Assembly (NCBI GenBank): GCA_934098745.1
Contig: CAKOPG010000005.1
Coordinates: 1 to 64,000, forward strand
DNA from: an uncultured Bacilli bacterium
Lineage (GTDB): Bacteria > Bacillota_I > Bacilli_A > RF39 > UBA660
Length of the DNA: 64,000 nt
Direction: 5' to 3'
Shown piece after piece: positions 45,365-52,639 of the stretch. How positions within the stretch are numbered: the stretch's first letter is position 1; every line of letters starts with the position of its first letter. Made by a program: the position numbers and the translations under genes. The notes below the pieces were generated by a model, which saw nothing but the letters and a program-made list of their open reading frames with translations, made no database searches and had not been told where the DNA came from.

Positions 45365-45559
45365 TCCTTAAGTATAATACTTAAGGACCTACCTCTATCT
45401 TTATTTAACCTATATAAATTATAGCATAAGTGTTTATTTTCTGTAAATATAAAATTGAATTTTTAAAGGTTTTTGAAACATGTAAAATATCTCATAAGTC
45501 TTTATAATGTAAGGTATTAGGCTACATACAAAAGGGTCCTTAAGTATTATACTTAAGGA
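45365..45559. repeat. Invertible-promoter element, copy 3 (on orientation)
   Basis: The bases at 45365-45389 and 45535-45559 are perfect 25-bp inverted repeats with the same palindromic core as copy 2. The 145 bp between carries the promoter on the minus strand, pointing into surface gene C, whose ATG is 17 nt from the element. Relative to its gene this is the opposite orientation from copy 2. The internal sequence is a diverged form of copies 1 and 2, so it is not a recent duplicate. Confidence 0.8.
45418..45447 (-). promoter_or_regulatory. Promoter of surface gene C, inside element copy 3
   Basis: TTTACA (45447-45442), 18-nt spacer ending CTTATGC, TATAAT (45423-45418), followed by the shared leader GATAGAGGTAGG. 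The transcript would carry the palindromic repeat as a 5' hairpin just before the ribosome site. Confidence 0.78.
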
Positions 45560-45619
45560 CCTTTTTTATATAAAAATATATTAAAGAAGTGTATTTAACA
45601 CTCATCTATTAAAGTTATT

Positions 45620-47572
45620 TTATTCACTTTCTAATTCAAATATAATATCTCTTAATCCCATAGCTCGCTCAAAATCTAATTCCTTAGCCGCATTATTCAT
45701 TTCTCTAGTCAATTTATCTATTAAATTAGCTTTTTCACTCTTACTCATCTTTTCTTTACGTTCTTTTTTACCCTCAGTATCCTCGTTTGAAATTAAATCT
45801 CTAATTTCTTTAATAATAGTTTTAGGAACTATTCCATGTCCTTTATTATATTCTTCTTGTATCTTTCTTCTTCTTGCTGTTTCAGATATTGCTATTTGCA
45901 TACTATCACTAATCGTATCTGCATACATAATTACTTTACCATTACTATTTCTAGCACATCTACCTATCGTTTGAATTAAACTTCTACTACTACGTAAAAA
46001 TCCTTGCTTATCCGCATCCATTATAGCTATTAATGAAACCTCCGGAATATCTATACCTTCCCTTAAAAGGTTAATACCAACTACGACATCATATACTCCA
46101 AGTCTTAAATCTCTAATTATTTTCATTCTTTGTAAAGTCTTAACTTCATTATGTAAATATGCTACTTTAAAATCGGCATCTTTTAAATAATTGGTAAGTT
46201 CTTCCGCCATCTTTATCGTAAGCGTCGTAATTAGTACTCTTTCATTTTTCTCTCTTCTTAGTTCTATTTCATTAATTAAATCATCTATCTGATTTTTACT
46301 ACCTCTTACCTCAATAAGTGGATCAAGTAATCCTGTAGGCCTAATAATTTGTTCTACACACTTACCATTTACAAGTTCTAATTCATAATCACCTGGTGTC
46401 GCACTAACATATATTGCTTGATTTATTTTCTTATCAAATTCATCAAATTTTAAAGGTCTATTATCTAAAGCACTAGGTAGTCTAAACCCATAATCAACAA
46501 GATTCATTTTTCTAGCTCTATCTCCATTATACATTCCTCTTACCTGTGGTAATGTAACATGTGATTCATCAACTACTAGTAAAAAGTCTTTTGGAAAAAA
46601 GTCAATTAACGTCGTCGGAGTCTCTCCTTCACCTCTAAGTGCTAAATGTCTTGAATAATTTTCTACCCCTCTACAAAAACCTGTTTCAAGTAACATTTCC
46701 GTATCATAATTAACTCTTTCTCGAAGTCTTTGTTCTTCAATTAACTTATTATTATCTAAAAAGTATTGTCTCCTCTTTTCTAATTCTTCTCTAATTCTAT
46801 CTACGGCTTCTTTTAATTTATCATCACTAGTTACAAAGTGAGATGCTGGAAATATAGACACACTTTTTTTCTCTTTAAGTACAGCTCCAGTTACAACATC
46901 AAATTCACATATTCTATCGATTTCATCGCCAAAAAACTCAATCATAATACCATTTTTTCTCTCGTATGCTGGAATTAATTCAATAACATCTCCTCTTACT
47001 CTAAATGTACCTCTATTTAAATCAAATTGACTTCTTTCATATAACATTGAAACTAATTTTTCTAAAACCACTTCTCTAGAAATATTATCTCCTTTATTCA
47101 AAGTAAGCATCTTATTTTTATATTCTTCTACTTCACCAATACCATATATACAAGAAACTGAAGCAATAACTATAACATCTCTTCTAGATAACAAACTAGA
47201 AGTAGCTTTATGTCTTAATTCATCTATTTCATCATTAATTTTAGCATCTTTTTCTATATAAGTATCTGTACTAGGCACATATGCTTCTGGTTGATAATAA
47301 TCGTAATATGAAACAAAGTATTCTACTCTATTTTCCGGAAATAGCTCCTTAAATTCACTATATAATTGTCCTGCTAAAGTTTTATTATGAGCAAGTATTA
47401 ATGTAGGTTTATCCACTTCTTTTATAACATTAGCTATTGTAAAAGTTTTACCAGTTCCTGTAGCTCCCAATAATACTTGATCTCTTTTACCTTCTTTTAT
47501 TCCATTTACTAATTCCTTAATTGCTTCTGGTTGATCACCACTAGGTGTATATTTTGATACTAAATTAAACAT
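45620..47572 (-). CDS. uvrB: Excinuclease ABC subunit B
   Basis: 650 aa, complete. Walker A LLGATGTGKT (about 36-45), the beta-hairpin YYDYYQPEAYVPSTDTYIEKDA, DESH in LLVVDESHVTLPQ, helicase motifs GINLLREGIDIPEVSL and QTIGRCARN, and the C-terminal UVR motif (LTREMNNAAKELDFERAMGLRD). It loads on damaged DNA with UvrA and recruits UvrC. AAAGGAGG precedes the ATG. uvrA is not beside it. Confidence 0.97.
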   Translation of the reverse strand: MFNLVSKYTPSGDQPEAIKELVNGIKEGKRDQVLLGATGTGKTFTIANVIKEVDKPTLILAHNKTLAGQLYSEFKELFPENRVEYFVSYYDYYQPEAYVPSTDTYIEKDAKINDEIDELRHKATSSLLSRRDVIVIASVSCIYGIGEVEEYKNKMLTLNKGDNISREVVLEKLVSMLYERSQFDLNRGTFRVRGDVIELIPAYERKNGIMIEFFGDEIDRICEFDVVTGAVLKEKKSVSIFPASHFVTSDDKLKEAVDRIREELEKRRQYFLDNNKLIEEQRLRERVNYDTEMLLETGFCRGVENYSRHLALRGEGETPTTLIDFFPKDFLLVVDESHVTLPQVRGMYNGDRARKMNLVDYGFRLPSALDNRPLKFDEFDKKINQAIYVSATPGDYELELVNGKCVEQIIRPTGLLDPLIEVRGSKNQIDDLINEIELRREKNERVLITTLTIKMAEELTNYLKDADFKVAYLHNEVKTLQRMKIIRDLRLGVYDVVVGINLLREGIDIPEVSLIAIMDADKQGFLRSSRSLIQTIGRCARNSNGKVIMYADTISDSMQIAISETARRRKIQEEYNKGHGIVPKTIIKEIRDLISNEDTEGKKERKEKMSKSEKANLIDKLTREMNNAAKELDFERAMGLRDIIFELESE

Positions 47573-47596
47573 ATTTATTTACCTCCTTTACATTGT

Positions 47597-47715
47597 TTTG
47601 TGACTTTTTAAAAGAATAACTGTCAGCCAACTATTAGTCCCTAAATTCGTCCTCACTACTTATAATTTAATGGTTAATTGATACTTTTTTCTTTGGGACG
47701 AATGAAAGTCACAAA
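47597..47715. repeat. Nested inverted-repeat element upstream of uvrB
   Basis: TTTGTGACTTT (47597-47607) is perfectly complementary to AAAGTCACAAA (47705-47715), and inside it ATTCGTCC (47645-47652) pairs with GGACGAAT (47696-47703). GTCCC at 47637 could pair with the same GGGAC instead. The 119-bp unit lies in the 355-bp gap before uvrB. It may be a small miniature transposon, a structured leader of uvrB or a small RNA; no promoter of quality is visible. Confidence 0.55.
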
Positions 47716-47780
47716 TTTTATTTTCTAGAGTAAATAATTTAGACGGCATTCCTATTACATTATTTTATCATTTCTTCTCC

Positions 47781-47814
47781 AAAAAAACAAGGTAATCACC
47801 AAAATACCCTGTTC
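47781..47814 (-). terminator. Terminator of the nucleotide operon
   Basis: AACAGGGTA and TACCTTGTT with a 9-nt loop, followed by TTTTTTGG on the minus strand, 114 nt beyond the Nudix stop. The 47815-47927 stretch holds nothing else I can identify. Confidence 0.68.
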
Positions 47815-47927
47815 TTATTATCATCTATTTTTTAACTAAAATACTGTTAATATATTTAAACCCTTTCAAATAATATATTATTCATAACACTGTATATATA
47901 ATTTGTCATTTTTATCCTAAATATAAA

Positions 47928-48453
47928 TTAAGTAAAATCATTTTTATTTACTTTTTTATATATTGGCCTTCCATCTTCAAAAACCAAATAAGTGTTATAA
48001 AACTTGTTATAGTATTCTTTAAAAATAAAATAACCCGTATCAATTGCTTGCCCATTTGTTATCATTGCTTCGAAAGTAGGAATTGATATCCACTTCACAG
48101 CCTGTACTTCATCTTCTTGTAATTTCAATTCATTGCTATTAACATTAGATTTCAATAGAAAAACTTCAACAAAATCATTTGTTCTAGCATATGAACCAAT
48201 AAATTTTAAATCTCTTTTGTCTGCTTTTATTCCTATTTCTTCCCCTAATTCACGTAAAGCTCCAGAAATTGCATCTTCAAAAGCAATAGCCCCACCTAAT
48301 GTCGTTCCCCACATATTAAGAAATTTCTTTGCTGTAGTAAGTCTTTGTTGAATTAATAATTCACCTTTATCATTAATAATTTAAACTCTCTATCTGAAAC
48401 TTTGTATAATTCAATTTTTCATGTTTATCATTATAAATACCCACTAATTCCAC
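47928..48453 (-). pseudogene. Nudix hydrolase (IPP-isomerase-like), two frameshifts
   Basis: The intact 3' part (from about 48380) encodes IINDKGELLIQQR, then the complete Nudix box G-x5-E-x7-RE-L-x-EE-x-G-I. Upstream, the expected N-terminus is present but in other frames: a GTG start at 48453 with GAGG 6 nt upstream gives VELVGIYNDKHEKLNYTK, then after a shift near 48402 VSDREFK, then a shift near 48382 into the last part. Each can be repaired by adding one base in a short homopolymer. It is the third gene of the nucleotide operon, 46 nt after the fusion gene. Either a recent pseudogene or assembly indels; an ATG at 48314 would give a truncated protein lacking the N-terminal strand. Confidence 0.7.
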
Positions 48454-48499
48454 TATATACCTCACATTATTTTGGTCAAATATACACCTTTATAAATTA

Positions 48500-49933
48500 T
48501 CAATTTTCTTTTAAAGCCTTTTTTAAATCCATAATTAATTTTTTATCAAACTCTTTCTTCTCTTCATCCGTCATTTCGCTCCAATTTTTATTACGATTTT
48601 TTGACTCAAAAACTGTTCCTAATGGATAATCAGTACCATTGTATTTCTTTTGTAAATTTTGTTTATTCAATGTACCTATATTAACCGATTCAATGTTTTT
48701 AACATTACCATCTGGAAAAGCAATTGCAATACTTTGAGTAAAATGACAATCTAAATTTTTTAGTCCAGCCGTTTTTTTCTGAAGATATAGCCAAAAATCT
48801 TCATTCGTCGCATTATCTCCTAATTCTCCTGCCCATCTTCTCGTAGCAACTCCTGGCTCACCATTTAATTCATGAATATAAAACCCTGTATCATCACCAA
48901 GAGTAATTAATCCTGTTAGACTACACCATGTACGTGCTTTAGCAATAGCATTTTCTCTAGACGATGTTAATCCTTCAGTAATATTAACATCATATGGATA
49001 ATCTTTAATTGTCTTAATTATAAATTCATCGCCTAAATATAATTTATAATCAGCTATTTTTGCAGAATTTTTACTAGCCAATAATATAGTTTTTTTATCA
49101 TAATTTGAAACTAATGGTAAAAAACGCTTTTTTATATATTCTGTGTATTCATGTAAATTATTATAATAAGGAACCGTTATTAATAACTTTAAATTATAAT
49201 TAAAATTATCTTTTATTTTATTAATAATTATTCTTTCGATATCCAATCTTTTTGATATAGTTATATTTTCTAAATCTTTTGAATCTCTTACAAATAACAA
49301 CCATGGTTCGATTCTTCTTTCTAAAAATGTCTTAATACATGATTGAATTGTTTTTGTCTTAACATATTCACCATTATATGCTGATTCAGTTAATAAAATA
49401 ACTTTAGATAGTTTTTCAGCATTTAATCTTTGAATCATCGGAGTAAATATAGGATCAACTTCATAATCTGTAATTAACCCTCCTACTTCTATAAAAAGTT
49501 TTTGTGGTTTTCCAATATCATTCCACATTTTATGAATACGATATTCAACATACAAAGACATATGAGGATTTATTTGTAAATTCTCATTTTCTCCATAATT
49601 TTTTATGAAATCACTATATAATTCTCCTCCTAAAAGATAATGTTCTCTTCCCCATCTTTTTCCAGTATTAAACGCTTCATATATACCAAAATCATCATGT
49701 CCTACTGCCGTATGACGACCATTTTCATTGGTATTTAATAAACCATCAAATTTAATTGCATCTGAATTCTCAGTATTAGCTAATAATTGTGCTACCAATG
49801 TCCCCTTACCAATATCTGAACGTGGATAACCTAAAATAAAATAATATTCTGTTTCATTATCCATTGGTTTGTACAAATTTATTAAATTTTGTAATTCTCT
49901 TATTGTTTTTCTATTTTCATATACACTACTCAT
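48500..49933 (-). CDS. CTP-synthase-like amidoligase domain fused to RdgB/HAM1 pyrophosphatase
   Basis: 477 aa in two parts. Residues about 30-270 match the synthetase domain of CTP synthase: GYPRSDIGKGTLVAQLL (P-loop region), KFDGLLN, HDDFGIYE, YLLGGELYSDFIKNY and FIEVGGLITDYEVDP (the EVGGTVGDIE motif). The glutaminase domain is absent. Residues about 281-477 are an RdgB/ITPase fold: LLASKNSAKI, TSSRENAIAKA, LGDDTGFYI, PGVATRRWAG and FTQSIAIAFPDG. So an ATP-dependent amination or ligation of a pyrimidine-type nucleotide may be coupled to hydrolysis of a nucleoside triphosphate. The start follows AGGAG; the previous gene ends 1 nt before. I do not know this fusion from a described pathway. 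Confidence 0.72.
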   Translation of the reverse strand: MSSVYENRKTIRELQNLINLYKPMDNETEYYFILGYPRSDIGKGTLVAQLLANTENSDAIKFDGLLNTNENGRHTAVGHDDFGIYEAFNTGKRWGREHYLLGGELYSDFIKNYGENENLQINPHMSLYVEYRIHKMWNDIGKPQKLFIEVGGLITDYEVDPIFTPMIQRLNAEKLSKVILLTESAYNGEYVKTKTIQSCIKTFLERRIEPWLLFVRDSKDLENITISKRLDIERIIINKIKDNFNYNLKLLITVPYYNNLHEYTEYIKKRFLPLVSNYDKKTILLASKNSAKIADYKLYLGDEFIIKTIKDYPYDVNITEGLTSSRENAIAKARTWCSLTGLITLGDDTGFYIHELNGEPGVATRRWAGELGDNATNEDFWLYLQKKTAGLKNLDCHFTQSIAIAFPDGNVKNIESVNIGTLNKQNLQKKYNGTDYPLGTVFESKNRNKNWSEMTDEEKKEFDKKLIMDLKKALKEN

Positions 49934-49934
49934 T

Positions 49935-50477
49935 TTATAATCTCCTTATTTTTCTTAAAATTTCTGTCGGTTTATTGTAAGAAGTATTAATTATTTCATT
50001 TGCATTTTGTGGAAAATTTATTGAATCTCCAGAAATCATACGTTTTTCTACTTCTTCTAAAGAAATTCCCCTAGCAACCAATCGATCATATCTGTCAGTA
50101 TCATTACAATATAAGTGAACCCACATAACATCTATTTTTTCTTTTATTTTAGTAGCAATTGTAATTGAAACTGGTGTTGCGCAATAACCATTCATTGCCA
50201 AAAAACTTATCCAACTTTTGGGTGTTCCATAATAAACCCCTAGTTTTTTAAGTAATGCAAAATCTAAACTTTCTTCTAAATAAATACCATTTTTAAAGTT
50301 TTCTTCAAACTCTTCATTTGTTAAAAATATAGCATCCCTATTATTCTCTTCTCCAAGACGTGGTTTTCTAGTCATATGTGTTGGCAGATAAATATATTCT
50401 TCATTTACTGCTAAATTAATTAAAGTAGATTTTCCCGAAGCTGAAGCTCCAGTCACTATAAATGATTTATTTTTCAA
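49935..50477 (-). CDS. Guanylate-kinase-like nucleotide kinase
   Basis: 180 aa. P-loop GASASGKST (about 10-18), then THMTRKPRLGEENNRDAIFLTNEEF, the guanylate kinase nucleotide-binding region (TTRxPRxGE), and later LVARGISLEEVEKRM in place of the lid. It is shorter and diverged from housekeeping Gmk, so the substrate may be a non-standard nucleotide monophosphate. A TTG start with GGAGG 10 nt upstream is required, because the nearer ATG is followed at once by TAA. It is the first structural gene of the attenuated operon. Confidence 0.75.
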   Translation of the reverse strand: MKNKSFIVTGASASGKSTLINLAVNEEYIYLPTHMTRKPRLGEENNRDAIFLTNEEFEENFKNGIYLEESLDFALLKKLGVYYGTPKSWISFLAMNGYCATPVSITIATKIKEKIDVMWVHLYCNDTDRYDRLVARGISLEEVEKRMISGDSINFPQNANEIINTSYNKPTEILRKIRRL

Positions 50478-50550
50478 TTTACATTTTCCTCCTTTTCTAT
50501 ATCATGGTTACGTTTAATTTTCCATGTAATGTTTATTTTTTAAAAACAAA

Positions 50551-50597
50551 GAAAAAGAGCTTTTTAGGGGGCATTCATCCCTTAAAAAGCTCTTTGT
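50551..50597 (-). terminator. Attenuator terminator of the nucleotide operon
   Basis: AAAGAGCTTTTTAAGGG and CCCCCTAAAAAGCTCTTT form a long stem followed by TTCTTTG on the minus strand, before the guanylate-kinase-like gene. The leader peptide stop codon lies inside the 5' arm, so a ribosome there would block the hairpin. It may also serve as the end of the ABC-F transcript. Confidence 0.75.
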
Positions 50598-50644
50598 AAA
50601 CAAGTTCTTAATTTAGTACAATTACACGATTTTTTCCTAATCAT
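50582..50644 (-). CDS. Leader peptide of the nucleotide operon (20 aa)
   Basis: ATG at 50644 with GGTGAT 4 nt upstream encodes MIRKKSCNCTKLRTCLQRAF and stops at 50582, within the 5' arm of the terminator. It carries three Cys, three Arg and three Lys codons. Its placement fits ribosome-mediated attenuation, where stalling near the end prevents termination. What it senses is not clear: an amino acid shortage or a translation inhibitor are both possible. Confidence 0.6.
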   Translation of the reverse strand: MIRKKSCNCTKLRTCLQRAF

Positions 50645-50671
50645 ATCTATCACCGCTCAAACACGAACATT

Positions 50672-50700
50672 ATCTTAACATTAATTATAATTAATGTCAA
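50672..50700 (-). promoter_or_regulatory. Promoter with 20-bp palindromic operator, nucleotide operon
   Basis: TTGACA (50700-50695), 17-nt spacer, TAAGAT (50677-50672) on the minus strand. The spacer and the end of the -35 box are a perfect palindrome, ACATTAATTATAATTAATGT (50678-50697), a good size for a dimeric repressor. No regulator gene is adjacent. Confidence 0.7.
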
Positions 50701-50723
50701 CAATATTTTTACAAATAATTTCT

Positions 50724-52358
50724 TTATTCAAAATATTTCTTTTGTAAATAATAAGTATAATTACCAAGATACTCTACTAATTTCTTATCTTCAATACTTA
50801 CTATTTTATTACATACTTTATTGATAAAGTAACGATCATGTGATACTAATAAAATAGTTCCCTGATAACTAGTTAATGCGTCTTCAAGAACCTCTAACGT
50901 CGTAATATCTAAATGATTTGTTGGTTCATCAAGAATTATTACATTAGCTTTTTTAGTAATTAATTCTAAAAGTTTTAAACGAACTTTTTCCCCTCCTGAT
51001 AATACTCCTACCTGTTTATATATTAAATCCCCATTAAAGAAATACTTAGCGAGTGTACTTCTCACGTGCGTTTCATCTAAATTTAAAAAGCTTTTTACAT
51101 AATCATAAATAGTCTCTTTAGTATTTAAAAAAGTTATTTCTTGTGGAATATATCCAATATTTAAATTATTAGCCATCTTATTCTTCGGATCAAATAATTT
51201 ATTTTCATAAACATTTAATATATATTTAATAAGCGTTGATTTCCCGCTCCCATTAGGACCAATTAAAGCTACTTTTTCTTTATAATGAAGAGATATTTTA
51301 GCATTATCTAGTAGTATTCGTGAATCTATCTTTAAAGTAAGATTTTTAAACTCAAATATATCATTACTACTTCTTTTATCAACAGTAAAATTTATTGGTA
51401 GTTCCATTCTTTCACGTGGTTTATCCAAAAGTTCAATTTTTTCAAGACGTTTACGAATACTATTAGCTCGTTTAAAAAACATCCCTCCCTCCGGAGCAGC
51501 AAGACGACCAAATTCTTCCAATTGTTTAATTTTCTTCTCCATAGCTGTAATTAATTTTTGCTGATTTTGATAATCTTTAAATTCAATTAATTGACGATTT
51601 TCAAATTCTTTTTCATAATAAGTATAATTACCAAAATAAATATCACTTTTCCCATTTTCTATCAAAATTATTTTTGTAGCTACCCTATCAATAAAATAAC
51701 GGTCATGTGATACAAAAAGAACAGTACCATTATATTTACTTAAATATGCTTCAAGGGCTTCAATAGTAGCAATATCTAAATGATTTGTCGGTTCATCCAA
51801 AAGAATAATATCAGGATTTGATATTAAAATATTTGCTAGAGAAACAATTCTCTTTTCACCCCCAGAAAGATTATTAAAAGGTTTTTCTAATTGAGACTCT
51901 AAATTAAACATTTTAATAATTTTACCAAGTCTTTTAGTAAGACCATAATCATCCATCGCAAGATATTCTTCTTGAAGACGACAATATCTTAAAGTAACCT
52001 TATCAATATTGGGAGTACTAGGATCTTGCATTTTCTCTTCAAGAGACTTTAATTTAGCAGTTATTTCACTATAATCACTTGGAATATTTTTATCAAAAAG
52101 TTCCTTAACCGTTAATGATTCATCATAAACCGGTGCCATTTGCGAAAGATAACCAACCGTCGCTCCTTTACGAATAGAAATAGATCCCGTTGTAGGAGTA
52201 TCCACCCCTGAAATAAGATTTAAAATAGTAGTTTTTCCAGAACCATTAGGTCCCGTTATACAAATACGTTCTTTAGATTCTACTCCAAAAGAAATATCTG
52301 AAAAAATTTTATTTACACCATAATTTTTACTAATTTTATTTATATTTATATCTATCAT
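50724..52358 (-). CDS. ABC-F family ATPase (ribosome protection type)
   Basis: 544 aa with two ABC domains and no membrane helices. Walker A sites are GPNGSGKTT (about 36) and GPNGSGKST (about 361); signatures LSGGEKR and LSGGEKVR; Walker B IILLDEPTNHLD and VIILDEPTNHLD. The inter-domain linker (about 245-310) has KRANSIRKRLEKIELLDKP, the arm that enters the ribosomal E site. The preceding leader peptide and attenuator are like those of antibiotic-inducible resistance ABC-F genes, favouring target protection over a housekeeping EttA role. The exact drug class cannot be read. Confidence 0.85.
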   Translation of the reverse strand: MIDININKISKNYGVNKIFSDISFGVESKERICITGPNGSGKTTILNLISGVDTPTTGSISIRKGATVGYLSQMAPVYDESLTVKELFDKNIPSDYSEITAKLKSLEEKMQDPSTPNIDKVTLRYCRLQEEYLAMDDYGLTKRLGKIIKMFNLESQLEKPFNNLSGGEKRIVSLANILISNPDIILLDEPTNHLDIATIEALEAYLSKYNGTVLFVSHDRYFIDRVATKIILIENGKSDIYFGNYTYYEKEFENRQLIEFKDYQNQQKLITAMEKKIKQLEEFGRLAAPEGGMFFKRANSIRKRLEKIELLDKPRERMELPINFTVDKRSSNDIFEFKNLTLKIDSRILLDNAKISLHYKEKVALIGPNGSGKSTLIKYILNVYENKLFDPKNKMANNLNIGYIPQEITFLNTKETIYDYVKSFLNLDETHVRSTLAKYFFNGDLIYKQVGVLSGGEKVRLKLLELITKKANVIILDEPTNHLDITTLEVLEDALTSYQGTILLVSHDRYFINKVCNKIVSIEDKKLVEYLGNYTYYLQKKYFE

Positions 52359-52375
52359 ATTTACAATCCTTTCAA

Positions 52376-52414
52376 AATAAAAATCATATAAAGGTCCAAC
52401 ACCCTCATATGATT
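52376..52414 (-). terminator. Attenuator terminator of the ABC-F gene
   Basis: AATCATATGAGG and CCTTTATATGATT form a stem followed by TTTATTTTG, 18 nt before the ABC-F start. Upstream, GCAGGTATG at 52449-52441 can pair either with CATACCTGC inside the leader ORF (52486-52478) or with a second CCTGC just before the terminator, giving exclusive folds. Confidence 0.75.
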
Positions 52415-52468
52415 AAGGATGCAGGCACAACAAAAACTGTCATACCTGCTAACTATAATAGTTTATAT

Positions 52469-52528
52469 TTAGTATTTGCAGGTATGACTATGATAAACAT
52501 ACATGATTACATGGTTTACTGTATACAT
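52469..52528 (-). CDS. Leader peptide of the ABC-F gene (19 aa)
   Basis: GGAGG at 52540-52536, 7 nt, ATG at 52528; encodes MYTVNHVIMYVYHSHTCKY and stops at 52469. The last codons overlap one arm of the 9-bp hairpin. A stalled ribosome here would free the other arm and so change terminator formation. It fits known inducible ABC-F leaders in layout; the peptide itself is unfamiliar. Confidence 0.7.
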   Translation of the reverse strand: MYTVNHVIMYVYHSHTCKY

Positions 52529-52552
52529 AGTCACGCCTCCTTTCTTTGTTTA

Positions 52553-52581
52553 AATATATCATAACTTATAATTATTGTCAA
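52553..52581 (-). promoter_or_regulatory. Promoter of the ABC-F leader
   Basis: TTGACA (52581-52576), 17-nt spacer, TATATT (52558-52553) on the minus strand, giving a leader of about 190 nt before the ABC-F start. Confidence 0.75.
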
Positions 52582-52600
52582 ACAATATATTTATCCCCAA

Positions 52601-52636
52601 AGAAAAAAATAGTAAAGTCTATTCTTTACTATTTTA
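52601..52636 (-). terminator. Terminator of the zinc-ribbon/SH3b gene
   Basis: AATAGTAAAG and CTTTACTATT with a 6-nt loop, then TTTTTC on the minus strand, directly after the stop. Confidence 0.78.
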
Positions 52637-52639
52637 CGT

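Noticed and set aside
45365..45559. Reading the repeated elements as miniature insertion sequences only
   Set aside because: They encode no transposase and carry terminal inverted repeats, which fits, but each holds one conserved consensus promoter and copies 2 and 3 lie at fixed close distance to a surface-gene start in opposite orientations. A switch explains this better, though past mobility is not excluded.
48500..49933. Calling this gene pyrG (CTP synthase)
   Set aside because: The glutamine amidotransferase domain is missing, the C-terminal half is an RdgB-type pyrophosphatase, and motifs are diverged, so a housekeeping CTP synthase is unlikely.
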